A stretch of 40,485 bases of DNA from an uncultured Clostridium sp. (lineage in GTDB: Bacteria; Bacillota; Clostridia; Lachnospirales; Lachnospiraceae): contig CABVBU010000029.1 in NCBI GenBank assembly GCA_902496665.1, positions 1 through 40,485 on the forward strand, given 5' to 3'. Position 1 is the stretch's first letter. Each line of letters starts with the position of its first letter. The translations under genes and the position numbers were made by a program. Shown here one piece after another: positions 16,494 through 24,744 of this stretch. The notes under the pieces are model-generated. The model made no database searches. It was given only the letters and a program-made list of their open reading frames with translations, and was not told the origin of the DNA.

Positions 16494-17443
16494 GATTCCA
16501 CCGCCTCTCCCGCGCGGATTTTCGGATCGAGCGCGATGTAGATCAGATCGATCAGGATATTTGTCAGGACATAGATGCAGCCGGAAAACAGGACATAGGC
16601 CTGCACCACATAATAATCTTTCGACTGTACGCCCGCGATGGCGTAGCTTCCGATTCCGGGGATCGCGAAGATCGTCTCCACGATGGACGCACCTCCGATA
16701 ATGCCTGCCATATGGTTTCCCAGATAGGTGATGATCGGAATCAGGGCGTTTCCGAAGGCATGGCAGACCACCGCATGGCGACGGCTCATACCCTTCGCGT
16801 CCGCCACGGTCATATACTGGCGTCCGATCTCGTCGAGGATCGCGCTTCGTGTCAGCCTTGCGCAGACGCCGATACTCGGGAGAGCCAGTGTGACTGCCGG
16901 AAGAATAAAGCCGGACCCACCGGAAATCCCGCTGCTGGGCAAAAGCTTCCACTGTTCCGCAAAGAGAAAGATCAGGACGATGGCGATCCAGAAGCCCGGG
17001 ACAGACAGGGCAGCCGTGGAAAATGTCCCCAGAACATGGTCCAGCAGCCGGTCTTTCTGCACCGCCATCAGGACTCCGAAGCCCACGCCGAACAGGATCG
17101 TCAAGATCATACTGAAGCCCGCAAGCTTTAAGGAAATTGGGATCCGCTTCACAAGCTGATCCATGACACTTTTATTCGTGAAAAAGGATCTTCCGAGGTC
17201 ACCGTGCACCAGACCGTCGACCCAGTTGAAATACTGGACAACGGCCGGCTGGTCGAGACCCATCTTTGCCGCCATGGCATCATATTCCGCCTGCGTGTAG
17301 GATTCATTTCCATTTGGGTTCAGCACCTGATCCACCGGATCTCCCGGCGACATGATTCCAAGCGCAAAGGCAATGATGCTGATCCCTACGAGCACCGGCA
17401 AAAGCATCAGCATTTTTTTCAGAATGTACTTTAAAAGTGCCAT
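16490..17443 (-). CDS. NikB/DppB-type ABC transporter permease
   Basis: Membrane subunit of the importer, 317 aa with six membrane segments. It has the family's N-terminal signature (YILKKMLMLLPVLVGISIIA, then MSPGDPV) and the EAA loop (YMTVADAKGMSRRHAVVCHA). I start at ATG 17443, 6 nt after AAAGGA; the longer start at 17458 is a TTG that would include the ribosome binding site. A terminator-like hairpin lies between this gene and the binding-protein gene upstream, and its stop overlaps the nikC start. Confidence 0.9.
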   Translation of the reverse strand: MALLKYILKKMLMLLPVLVGISIIAFALGIMSPGDPVDQVLNPNGNESYTQAEYDAMAAKMGLDQPAVVQYFNWVDGLVHGDLGRSFFTNKSVMDQLVKRIPISLKLAGFSMILTILFGVGFGVLMAVQKDRLLDHVLGTFSTAALSVPGFWIAIVLIFLFAEQWKLLPSSGISGGSGFILPAVTLALPSIGVCARLTRSAILDEIGRQYMTVADAKGMSRRHAVVCHAFGNALIPIITYLGNHMAGIIGGASIVETIFAIPGIGSYAIAGVQSKDYYVVQAYVLFSGCIYVLTNILIDLIYIALDPKIRAGEAVES

Positions 17444-17455
17444 ATGTGTTCCTTT

Positions 17456-17492
17456 CAAAAACAGCAGAACTGCCTTCTTCAGACAGCCCTGC
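17456..17492 (-). terminator. Intercistronic hairpin between nikA-like and nikB-like genes
   Basis: On the minus strand GCAGGGCTG (17484-17492) pairs with CAGTTCTGC (17464-17472), followed by TGTTTTTG. It probably causes partial termination after the binding-protein gene, as the hairpin after tctC would. Confidence 0.6.
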
Positions 17493-17554
17493 CAAATTCA
17501 TGTTTTATCTGTCCGCCCGGTGGATACATCCCAACGCCAGAGCGCCGTCAGATA

Positions 17555-19198
17555 TTATTTTACCCAGGAAATAGTCGGAAGGCCGACGCCGAAGGTCTTT
17601 CCCGCGTAGTGTGTGATCGCTTTGTTGTGGATATTTACGTTGATCTGGTAGCAGATCGGAACGCATGCGCTGTCATCGAAGAGTTCCTGCTGGATCTCGT
17701 CGTAGATCTTGCTGCGCTCCTCCACGTCAGCGATGGTCGGAGCTTTCGCAACGAGCTCATCGATCTTCTCGTTGTAGTAGTTGTAGTTTAATGTGGTGTT
17801 GCTGTTTCCTTCGCTTGCGAAGTACTGCTTAAATGTGGAAGTCGGATCCGCGTTGTTGATTCCGAATACGGTGAGTGTCATATCGTAGGTGCCTTCCTGC
17901 TGTCTCTCTTTGTAGAGGGAGGAATCTACGATCTCGATGTTGATATTGACGCCGAGTTCTGCGTAAACCTGCTTTAAGTACTCTGCAACCGCCTTGCAGT
18001 TGTAGTCAGATGCTGTGCTGGAACGGATGATCATGGTCATGTCAACGGTCTTGTCGCCGAGAACCTCTTTTGCGAGGGCTTTTGCCTGTTCCATGTCGTA
18101 AGTTCCCTGAATATCCAGATGGAATGTGGACTGGGTGCTTAAGAAGGAGTATGCCGGCTGTAAGAGTCCGCCGTAGATCACGCTGCAGATGCTGTCGCGG
18201 TCTGTAGCGAGGTTGAATGCCTCTCTCATGCGCTTGTCTGCAAGATACTCATTCTTATCGTTGAACATGATGTACTCGGTCATATGGCTCGGAGTGCTGT
18301 CCATCTCAAAATTGGAGTCTGTGTCGCAGAGATTCTTTGCAGCATCCATGGTGATCGCACCGTTGTCCGCAAGTCCGAGAACCTCGCCGGATTTTAACGC
18401 GGATACACGAGTCTCGGCATCCGGGATGCAACGGATCTTGAAGGTCTTTACTTTGCCTTTTTCGCCGTAGTAGTTATCGTTTCTCTCAAGTGTCACATAC
18501 TCGGATTCCACATGGTCAGTGATCTTATACGGACCGGTACCGATCGCGTAGTCGGAGATCACGCCTGTCTCCTCGTCGAAGCAGTTCGGACTGTACATCG
18601 GGCTGCCATAGTCGGAAAGGACATATTCAAGCGTTGTGATCGGCTGTGTGAAGGTGAATTTTACAGTGAAATCATCGACTTTTTCCATCTTATCGAGGTT
18701 CGGGAGAGATTTTTCGATGCTGAGTGTCGTATATGTGGAGGTAATTCCATGGCCCCAGCGTTCGATGTTCTTTAAGCATACATCAGCGTTGAACTGAACG
18801 CCGTCTGTGAAGTACGCATCATCCCGCAGGTTGAATGTCCACTCGGTACAGTCATCGTTGTGCTCCCAGGATTTTGCAAGCCACGGATCGATCACGCCGC
18901 CGTTGTTCGCTGTGAGAGCTTCCCATACGTAAGCGCCTTCCCAACAGTAGTAAGCGTCTCCGCTTCCCTGTACAGCGTCACGCGGAGTCGCAATAGCGAC
19001 CTCATCTGTCTCGTTTTTCTCTGTGTCTTCCGCTGCCTCGGCTGCTGTTGTTTCCTCCGCTGCGCTTGTCGCTGCCGCTGCAGTTGTCTCTGTCTTTTCT
19101 GTCTCTGTCGCACTGTTGTTCGCGCTGTTTCCGCATCCTGAGATTACGGATGCCGCCATTACTGCCGCTAAGAGCAGACTTGCATGTTTCTTCTTCAT
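17555..19198 (-). CDS. NikA/DppA-type substrate-binding lipoprotein, likely Co/Ni importer
   Basis: Solute receptor of the ABC importer, 547 aa, family SBP_bac_5. A lipoprotein signal ends at ISGC (Cys22), followed by a Thr/Ala/Glu-rich linker (about 23-65). The binding domain has WTFNLRDDAYFTDG, IGTGPY, and a CIPDAETRVSALKSGE segment followed by DNGAITMD. That region matches the NikA pattern (IPD.TTRA...GN.GLLPLD) better than peptide-binding proteins do. GGAGG precedes the ATG. The leader contains a cobalamin riboswitch, so expression should fall when B12 is plentiful. This fits cobalt (or nickel/cobalt) uptake for corrinoid synthesis; a corrinoid or peptide ligand is not excluded. Confidence 0.85.
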   Translation of the reverse strand: MKKKHASLLLAAVMAASVISGCGNSANNSATETEKTETTAAAATSAAEETTAAEAAEDTEKNETDEVAIATPRDAVQGSGDAYYCWEGAYVWEALTANNGGVIDPWLAKSWEHNDDCTEWTFNLRDDAYFTDGVQFNADVCLKNIERWGHGITSTYTTLSIEKSLPNLDKMEKVDDFTVKFTFTQPITTLEYVLSDYGSPMYSPNCFDEETGVISDYAIGTGPYKITDHVESEYVTLERNDNYYGEKGKVKTFKIRCIPDAETRVSALKSGEVLGLADNGAITMDAAKNLCDTDSNFEMDSTPSHMTEYIMFNDKNEYLADKRMREAFNLATDRDSICSVIYGGLLQPAYSFLSTQSTFHLDIQGTYDMEQAKALAKEVLGDKTVDMTMIIRSSTASDYNCKAVAEYLKQVYAELGVNINIEIVDSSLYKERQQEGTYDMTLTVFGINNADPTSTFKQYFASEGNSNTTLNYNYYNEKIDELVAKAPTIADVEERSKIYDEIQQELFDDSACVPICYQINVNIHNKAITHYAGKTFGVGLPTISWVK

Positions 19199-19373
19199 GT
19201 TCTCCTCCAGGTTGTGTAAATATTGAGTTGTTTTGCCTCTCGGCCTATCCTTATCTGTAACTGACCCGGTAATTGTACAGGGCTGATGGATAGCTGTATT
19301 TTATTTATAACTTCGGAGTTGGTATGGAGATGTTCCATTTGAGAATTTTCAAATACCGAAATGCATATGCATC

Positions 19374-19404
19374 AGAAAAAGATGTCCGCTGAAATCAGCC
19401 GACA
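19374..19404 (-). terminator. Riboswitch-controlled terminator before the nikA-like gene
   Basis: TGTCGGCTGA and TCAGCGGACA form a 10-bp stem with one mismatch and a 2-nt loop, followed by TCTTTTTCTG on the minus strand. It lies about 40-60 nt after the B12 riboswitch and 175 nt before the start codon. Confidence 0.75.
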
Positions 19405-19445
19405 CATAAACGGTACGATCAATGCCTCGTGATCTGGAAATTTTC

Positions 19446-19660
19446 TTCCTGTACCAGCAGTCCGGCAGGTTTCCTGACTCACAGATCATCACACAAGACC
19501 GCCTTCCCAAAGCCTTCGCGGCAATTTATCAGACTGCCCCGTTTTCCTCAGTGACCGTGCGTTCGCACATGGCCTTGTATTCCCTGCTCACAGTGACGAG
19601 ATCGTACAGGTCTTCCACCTGTTTCCCTTTTACCTGCTGTCCGCCTGTTCTCATGAACTT
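19446..19660 (-). ncRNA. Cobalamin (B12) riboswitch
   Basis: Read on the minus strand, the conserved elements come in the canonical order. AGGGAA and GGTGGAA are at 19613-19628, CGTCACTGTGA at 19588-19598, a second GTCACTG at 19549-19555, GGGAAGGCG at 19500-19508, and finally the B12 box GAGTCAGGAAACCTGCCGG at 19462-19480. The ends are approximate. A Rho-independent terminator follows at 19374-19404, so control is probably at transcription elongation, off when adenosylcobalamin or a related corrinoid binds. The regulated gene is the nikA-like receptor. A 69-codon open frame on the same strand (19529-19738) is the riboswitch itself, not a gene. Confidence 0.88.
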
Positions 19661-19726
19661 TTTCACAGCGGCAGCAGCACCGGATGCCTCTTCGATTGTT
19701 ATTGGAAATATTTTACCATCTTGGTA

Positions 19727-19732
19727 ATTATA
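19727..19732 (-). promoter_or_regulatory. -10 box of the riboswitch transcript
   Basis: A perfect TATAAT on the minus strand lies 65-70 nt before the first conserved riboswitch element. The -35 at 17-nt spacing is poor (CTGTTT), so this is a tentative call. Confidence 0.4.
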
Positions 19733-19827
19733 ATGCAAGAGAGCAATTTAAAAACAGAGACTGACGCTGGCCACTTTCGGTTACTGTTTTCGCAAAGTGT
19801 GAACAGGAATCACTTTCATAAAAATAT

Positions 19828-19866
19828 AAGAAAAACAGGAGTAGAATCCTCATAGTTCCACTCCTG
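19828..19866 (-). terminator. Terminator of the yfcC-M20 operon
   Basis: Arms at 19856-19866 and 19836-19846 (CAGGAGT..GAA type, 10 of 11 paired) are followed by GTTTTTCTT on the minus strand. They start 14 nt past the M20 stop codon. Confidence 0.75.
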
Positions 19867-19879
19867 TCTCGTATATCAT

Positions 19880-21082
19880 CTATTCTTTTGTCAGATACTC
19901 CAACGCTGTCGTCGCCATTGCTCTCGTACAGAGCTTGATATAACGTTCATCGATACAGAATCCCGGACTGTGTTTCGGGGAATTCCCACCGACACCAACC
20001 CAGATCATGCAGGACGGAGATTTCTGGGAATAGAAACCGAAGTCCTCCGCGCCCAAAAGCGGATGTTCCCCGGTGATCAGCCAGTCTTTCGGCTTTCCAT
20101 CTCCAAGATCCGCATGAATGCTGTCCTCATATTTCCGGAACGTGTCTGCTACAAATGCAGAAAATTTTTCATCATTGAAAACAGCCGCATAACCGGCACG
20201 GAATGCCAGATCACAGCTTCCTCCCATAGACTCCGCAATTCCGTTGGAGATCGTCTCGATCTTCTTCATCATTGCTTCTCTGGACTCCTTTGAGAGATTT
20301 CTCAGCATGACGCCCAACGTCACCTCGTCTGCGATAATGTTCGGCGCTGTTCCACCGTGGATCATTCCCACATTTAAGGTCGCCCGATCCATCGGCGAGA
20401 TGTTTCTGGAAATGATTCCATGGAGTGCTGTGACGATGGACGCTGCAATGTATACAGCATCCACACCCTCTTCCGGTGTGGACGAATGAGCTGCTTTTCC
20501 GCGGACCGTGATCTTATAGCTGTCGGAATATGCGGTCAGATAACGGCTCCCCACAACGATCTTCCCGGGAATTCCATTCTCTACATGGAGTGCAAAGCAT
20601 GCGTCCGGAATCTCATCCATGAGTCCGGCTTTGATCATCTCTCTTCCGCCGCCGCCATTTTCTTCCGCCGGCTGGAATACCAGCTTCACCTTTCCATGCC
20701 ACTTATCCTTTGTCCGGTTTAAGATCTCTGCCACCGTCAGAAGATTTGAAGTATGGATATCATGTCCGCAGGCATGCATCACTCCCGGTACCTTTGATTC
20801 AAAGGGAAGTCCGGTCTTTTCCTGAATTGGCAGTGCATCCATATCGGCCCGCAACATCAGGAATTTACCCGGCTTTCCACTGTCGATGGTTGCGATAATG
20901 CCCGGTTTACATGGACTTTCCTCATAATGAACACCAATACGGTCCAGTTCACGGCATACGATCCTGCTTGTCACAAATTCGTGAAACGAGAGTTCCGGAT
21001 TTGCATGGATCTCATGCCTGATCTCGATCGTATGCTGTTCCAGTTCATCTGTTAAGCTTCTGATAAGTTCCCCTGTGTCCAT
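19880..21082 (-). CDS. M20 family amidohydrolase (N-acyl-amino acid / hippurate hydrolase type)
   Basis: Cytosolic metallohydrolase, 400 aa, cleaving an amide bond of an N-acylated amino acid or similar small conjugate. Motifs of the M20D/IAA-amidohydrolase group are present: RADMDALPIQEKTG, HACGHDIHTSNLL (metal ligands), PAEENGGGG with the catalytic Glu pair, and GAEDFGFYSQKSP near the C-terminus. The dimerisation domain with KITVRGKAAHSSTPEEGVDA lies in the middle. AAGGAGGAG precedes the ATG. It lies 13 nt after the YfcC-family carrier, so the carrier probably brings in its substrate. The exact acyl group and amino acid cannot be read from sequence. Confidence 0.9.
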   Translation of the reverse strand: MDTGELIRSLTDELEQHTIEIRHEIHANPELSFHEFVTSRIVCRELDRIGVHYEESPCKPGIIATIDSGKPGKFLMLRADMDALPIQEKTGLPFESKVPGVMHACGHDIHTSNLLTVAEILNRTKDKWHGKVKLVFQPAEENGGGGREMIKAGLMDEIPDACFALHVENGIPGKIVVGSRYLTAYSDSYKITVRGKAAHSSTPEEGVDAVYIAASIVTALHGIISRNISPMDRATLNVGMIHGGTAPNIIADEVTLGVMLRNLSKESREAMMKKIETISNGIAESMGGSCDLAFRAGYAAVFNDEKFSAFVADTFRKYEDSIHADLGDGKPKDWLITGEHPLLGAEDFGFYSQKSPSCMIWVGVGGNSPKHSPGFCIDERYIKLCTRAMATTALEYLTKE

Positions 21083-21095
21083 CTGATCTCCTCCT

Positions 21096-22487
21096 TTAGA
21101 AGCCGATCGCTGTACCTACAAAGATCGATGCAATCATGATCACAAACAGCATACCATAACACGGTGTCAGGAATTTATACCACTGTTTTAAATCTACCTT
21201 TGCCATCGCAAGGCATGCCATTAAGTTTACGCTGGTCGGAGCGAAGAGGTTTGTGAAGCCGTCGCCGTACTGTAAAGTTAAAACTGCCATCTGACGAGTA
21301 ACACCTACAACGTCGGAAAGCGGAGCCATGATCGGCATCATAACAGCTGTCTGTCCGGAACCGGAGTTGATCACAAAGTTGATCAGACCGTTCGCAATGA
21401 ACATTCCGATCGCTGCGAAAGCACTGCTCATATGGTTTAACGGAACTGAAATATAATAGACGATCGTGTCAAGGATACCGGAATTATTGAGGATAACGCT
21501 CATAACGCTGGCAAGGACCATAAATACCATAACGCCACACATATCCTGTGTTCCTTTTACGAAGCGTCTCATGGTCTCATCAATATCGTAGTGCGCAAGG
21601 AAACCTTCGATGAAGGCAACCGGCAGCATGATAGAGCCTAACTGTGTCATGCCAAGTCCGAGAGTCGGTCCGCCTGCCGCGAAGAAAATGAATGCTCCGA
21701 AAAAGATCACGAGAATTGCGATCTCACGGACAGTCATGGGACGGTACTCACCTGCGCCCGGAACATCTCCCTCTTCTACCGCATTTTCTCCACCAAAGTT
21801 TCTCTCATAGACTTCCGGATTCTTCTGGCAGCGTTTTACCCAGAAGATCAGATACGCGGAAACCACCGTCAGATTCAAGATCGTAACAATTGTTCGGAGA
21901 CCGGAACCGGAGTACGGAGCCAGACCCGCAATCTCCTGTCCGAGAACGCCTGTTAACGGGTTGATCGGGGATGTCATAAATCCGGTAAAGGATCCAAGAA
22001 TCACAAGACCGACTGCAAAAATACGGTCCGCTTTTAACTGCTTTGCGATCGTGATTCCAAGCGGAATAAAGAGCACAACCGTGGAAATCATGGATCCAAC
22101 ACAGCCTAAAAGCGCCGTTGCAAAAATATAGATCGGAATGATGATCAGGGCTTTATCTTTTAAGCGATGGATCAGGTTACTGAGTGCCCGGTCCAGAACG
22201 CCCGTGGAATTTACGATTCCCATCATACCGCCCATGATGATCAATGTTACGAATAATTTACCAAACGTGCTGTAAACAAGGTCACCGACTGCCAGAATAA
22301 CCTGTGCCGGATTCAGATAGATCTTATCAATGATCTGGTATGTACCCGGAATTGCCATCTTTCCATCGCGTTCATAGGCGCCGGAAGGAATGATGAAGGA
22401 CATCACGTAGACTACCGCAATAACAATGAGGATAACTTTCCACATGCTCAACGGTGCTTTTTTCTTCTTTGCTTGTGTTTCACCCAT
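21096..22487 (-). CDS. YfcC/AbgT-like membrane carrier
   Basis: Secondary transporter of 463 aa with about 12 membrane segments. It opens with SMWKVILIVIAVVYVMSFII, then IPSGAYERDG, the typical YfcC-family start; the family is related to C4-dicarboxylate and aminobenzoyl-glutamate carriers. Two similar halves each carry a re-entrant-like motif: SPINPLTG in the first and NSGSGQTAVMMPIMAPLSD in the second. I start at 22487 behind AAGGAGAGG; the frame is open further upstream but lacks an RBS. A promoter lies at 22555-22583. It is first in an operon with an M20 amidohydrolase, suggesting uptake of an amidated amino acid or dipeptide-like compound. Confidence 0.85.
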   Translation of the reverse strand: MGETQAKKKKAPLSMWKVILIVIAVVYVMSFIIPSGAYERDGKMAIPGTYQIIDKIYLNPAQVILAVGDLVYSTFGKLFVTLIIMGGMMGIVNSTGVLDRALSNLIHRLKDKALIIIPIYIFATALLGCVGSMISTVVLFIPLGITIAKQLKADRIFAVGLVILGSFTGFMTSPINPLTGVLGQEIAGLAPYSGSGLRTIVTILNLTVVSAYLIFWVKRCQKNPEVYERNFGGENAVEEGDVPGAGEYRPMTVREIAILVIFFGAFIFFAAGGPTLGLGMTQLGSIMLPVAFIEGFLAHYDIDETMRRFVKGTQDMCGVMVFMVLASVMSVILNNSGILDTIVYYISVPLNHMSSAFAAIGMFIANGLINFVINSGSGQTAVMMPIMAPLSDVVGVTRQMAVLTLQYGDGFTNLFAPTSVNLMACLAMAKVDLKQWYKFLTPCYGMLFVIMIASIFVGTAIGF

Positions 22488-22554
22488 AGTGCCTCTCCTT
22501 TTTTGTCTGCAAATGTTTTTTGTTTGAATTTTTTTACAAATCCACACAATAAAT

Positions 22555-22583
22555 ACTATACTCTGAATTTACTGTCAGCACAA
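22555..22583 (-). promoter_or_regulatory. Putative promoter of the yfcC-M20 operon
   Basis: TTGTGC (22578-22583) and TATAGT (22555-22560) are spaced by 17 nt on the minus strand. They lie 68 nt before the start codon in an AT-rich intergenic region (22488-22858) that otherwise holds only the terminator at 22742-22772. Confidence 0.55.
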
Positions 22584-22741
22584 GCAGTATTTTATCTACA
22601 TCGGATATTCCTTATTTTCTATGTTTTTACGGCACATTTTTTGATTTATCAAGGTATGTATAGTGTCAGAATTAACATGGGTCTCTCCCATAGTTGATAT
22701 TCTTAAAGCTTTATTAGGAGAGTCTAGTATATGATCCCTAA

Positions 22742-22772
22742 AAAAAGACCTGCATGACTATTTTCATGCAGG
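22742..22772 (-). terminator. Terminator of the rlmD-yfcE operon
   Basis: CCTGCATGA/TCATGCAGG, a perfect 9-bp stem (22749-22757 and 22764-22772), is followed by TCTTTTTTT on the minus strand, 86 nt past the yfcE stop. Confidence 0.85.
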
Positions 22773-22858
22773 ATCTTGCCTAAATTCATCTTTTAGCTAA
22801 TTGCTCTGTACCTTTCCGATTACAAGCAGCATTTAGCTCCTAATCGATGTGATGTTCT

Positions 22859-23407
22859 TTACAGTTCCATGTGGTGGAATATCTCTCCAGCCAATGTTTT
22901 CCAGCTAATTTCCCTGCCCTGCAGGATCATATAACTGTGCTCGCTTTCCGCCTTCGGAATCGACACGGAACCCGGATTTAGGTACAGGTTCCCGTCACCG
23001 AACGGTTCCCAGGCCGGGATATGGGTGTGTCCGTGGAGAAGAATATCTCCCGGCTGCATCGGTGGAAGTGCGTTTAAGTTAAAATGGTGGCCATGGGTGG
23101 CGTAGATCAAGCGGTCTGCTGTTGGAATTACCGCGTAGTCCGCGAGAATCGGGAACTCCAGGACCATCTGGTCCACTTCGGTGTCGCAGTTTCCGCGGAC
23201 GCAGAAGATCCTGTTTTTCCGCTCGTTTAACATTTTGATGACTTCCTTCGGGTCGTACTCTTTCGGGAGATCGTTTCTCGGACCATGGTATAAAATATCA
23301 CCCAAAAGCAGCAGACGGTCCGCCTGCTCACGGTCGAATGCTTCCAACATTTTTTTGCAGTAGTACGCGGAGCCGTGGATGTCGGACGCGATCATGAGTT
23401 TTATCAT
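22859..23407 (-). CDS. yfcE: YfcE-type metallophosphoesterase
   Basis: Small calcineurin-like phosphodiesterase, 182 aa, cytosolic. All five metal-binding blocks are present: ASDIHG (about 8-13), LLGDILYHG, RGNCD, ATHGHHF and HGHTH near 126-130. The length and the YHGPRN segment after GDIL match the YfcE family, which hydrolyses phosphodiesters; the physiological substrate is unknown. It is the last gene of the rlmD operon, 69 nt after the acetyltransferase, and is followed by a strong terminator. AAAGGAA lies 10 nt before the ATG. Confidence 0.9.
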   Translation of the reverse strand: MIKLMIASDIHGSAYYCKKMLEAFDREQADRLLLLGDILYHGPRNDLPKEYDPKEVIKMLNERKNRIFCVRGNCDTEVDQMVLEFPILADYAVIPTADRLIYATHGHHFNLNALPPMQPGDILLHGHTHIPAWEPFGDGNLYLNPGSVSIPKAESEHSYMILQGREISWKTLAGEIFHHMEL

Positions 23408-23476
23408 TTTAGCAGATTCCTTTCTTTTTACAGATCAGTACTTTCATCTTCATACTGCACCTGGTTTCTTTAAATT

Positions 23477-24013
23477 TCATCGTTCCTTCCGGTTTTTCTC
23501 GAGCACATAGACATGTTCGGTGACTGTTTTATTTAACAGTTTCCACTCTATATCCCTGTTCGTATGATGATACTGAAATCCACATTTTTCCGCTACACGC
23601 TTCGATTTCTCATTCCCGTCAAAGTATGCGTACCAGATCCGTTTCAGCCCCAGATCTTCAAAACCGTACCGAATCAACTCCTTTACTGCCTCCGGGATGA
23701 TTCCCTGTCCCCAGTACGGAGTTCCCAGCCAACAGCCGATCTCTCCCTCATCTTCTGGTACCGGCATATTGCATGCCGCGCCCAGTGTAAGGCCTGCACA
23801 GCCCACCGGCTTTCCGGTACTCTTTAAAACCACCGCATACGTTCCATCCGCCGATAAAACTTCCCGGATGATCTCCCTGCTGTTCTCCACACTCGTATGC
23901 ATCGGCCATCCTGCTTCCGGACCGACCTTCGGGTCCTTCGCGTATTCATAGCAGCTCTCCGCATCGCTCTCCTGCCATGGTCTTAAAATCAGGCGTTTTG
24001 TCTGTAATTCCAT
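23477..24013 (-). CDS. GNAT family N-acetyltransferase (RimJ/RimL-like)
   Basis: Acetyl-CoA-dependent acetyltransferase of 178 aa. It begins with LQTKRLILRPWQESD, the usual RimJ/RimL-type opening. The acetyl-CoA loop is GCWLGTPYWGQGIIPEAVKE (about residues 92-111), and a YAYFDGNEKSKRVAEKCGFQ motif follows. The acceptor may be a protein N-terminus, an amine or an antibiotic; sequence alone does not say. GAGAGG precedes the ATG. It follows the small protein by 6 nt and probably belongs to the rlmD operon. Confidence 0.88.
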   Translation of the reverse strand: MELQTKRLILRPWQESDAESCYEYAKDPKVGPEAGWPMHTSVENSREIIREVLSADGTYAVVLKSTGKPVGCAGLTLGAACNMPVPEDEGEIGCWLGTPYWGQGIIPEAVKELIRYGFEDLGLKRIWYAYFDGNEKSKRVAEKCGFQYHHTNRDIEWKLLNKTVTEHVYVLEKNRKER

Positions 24014-24019
24014 CTTTAT

Positions 24020-24250
24020 TTACCTCTCTTCCATTTTCTTATACAGGTGATTCTCCGTTAATACTACCAGATCACCTTCATCAATCCCCTGCTCATAAAG
24101 CCAGTCATCTTCCTGGCGGATCATTCGCTCGTTTTCCTTAGCGTCTTTCAGTCGGACGAAAACTGTTTTCTTTTCCCCTGCAGGGCGTTCCTCACAGCCG
24201 TAGGCGTCTTCCTGGATCTGGAGAATGATGTATTCCTGTTCGTTTTTCAT
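24020..24250 (-). CDS. Small conserved-looking acidic protein, unknown function
   Basis: 76 aa, soluble, rich in Glu and Asp, with no recognised domain. The pattern ILQIQEDAYGCEERPAG, then WLYEQGIDEGDLVVL, suggests a small beta-rich fold. I start at 24250, one nucleotide after the previous gene's stop, with AAGGAA 11 nt upstream; a start at 24283 would overlap that gene. Tight packing between the Fic remnant and the acetyltransferase supports it being translated. Similar short proteins seem common in Lachnospiraceae, but I cannot name a family. Confidence 0.65.
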   Translation of the reverse strand: MKNEQEYIILQIQEDAYGCEERPAGEKKTVFVRLKDAKENERMIRQEDDWLYEQGIDEGDLVVLTENHLYKKMEER

Positions 24251-24251
24251 T

Positions 24252-24734
24252 TTACATGCTTTCCTTATAAGTTGGTCTTCCACTTAATTCTTTTATAAAA
24301 CAATATTTTCCTTTCCCATGCCCTTTGACCGTTTCAATGACCTCTGCGCTTGTCAATAACTTTATTACTTCTGATGCTCTGGTTGCTTTTAATCCTGTCA
24401 ACAGCATTATATCTTTTCTTCCAAACATGTCTTCTGTTCCGTATGCTTCATATATGCGCAGGATATGGTCCACTGTTTTATCTGATAATCCAGGAATCAT
24501 TTTTTCAAACCGTTTACGAATGTTCGCTTTTACACTCTCATCGTTCGCTTTTTGCATTTCAATATTCGCTTTTTTGTGTTCATCGTTCACTTTTGAAGGG
24601 ATCACAAACTTTCCGCTGATATGAATGACCCGGTTATGCAGTTCATTTTTTTCATTTAATAACAGATTTCGCAGAAATAGCTTTAAATACTCTGTTGTTT
24701 CATGACTCCCGATTTTAAAGCCTCTCTTATCCAT
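24252..24734 (-). pseudogene. Fic-protein C-terminal remnant (winged-helix part only)
   Basis: A 160-codon frame matching only the C-terminal region of clostridial Fic proteins. It opens with TTEYLKLFLRNLLLNEKNEL, the segment that normally follows the Fic core. A KxN-type tandem stretch (about 55-75: KVNDEHKKANIEMQKANDES, related to the KVDIE repeats of Fic relatives) follows, then a winged helix (GLKATRASEVIKLLTSAEVI and GHGKGKYCF). The catalytic HPFxxGNGR motif is absent; the frame begins just 10 nt after rlmD, with no recognisable ribosome binding site. It is therefore either a decayed Fic gene or a retained DNA-binding fragment. Confidence 0.65.
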
Positions 24735-24744
24735 ACTGGTGATA

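Noticed and set aside
16494..16952. N-terminal extension of the nikC-like gene
   Set aside because: The added stretch is Arg/Gly/Pro-rich, is the shadow of nikB in another frame, and the ATG at 16493 has an RBS and an ATGA overlap.
13808..19198. Ordinary di/oligopeptide ABC importer feeding the adjacent gamma-glutamyltransferase
   Set aside because: The B12 riboswitch and NikA-like receptor favour metal uptake, and a terminator plus a separate promoter split the operon from the transferase gene.
19529..19738. A 69-codon minus-strand open frame that could be a small protein
   Set aside because: It lies over the first half of the cobalamin riboswitch; its bases are explained by conserved RNA elements, and there is no ribosome binding site.
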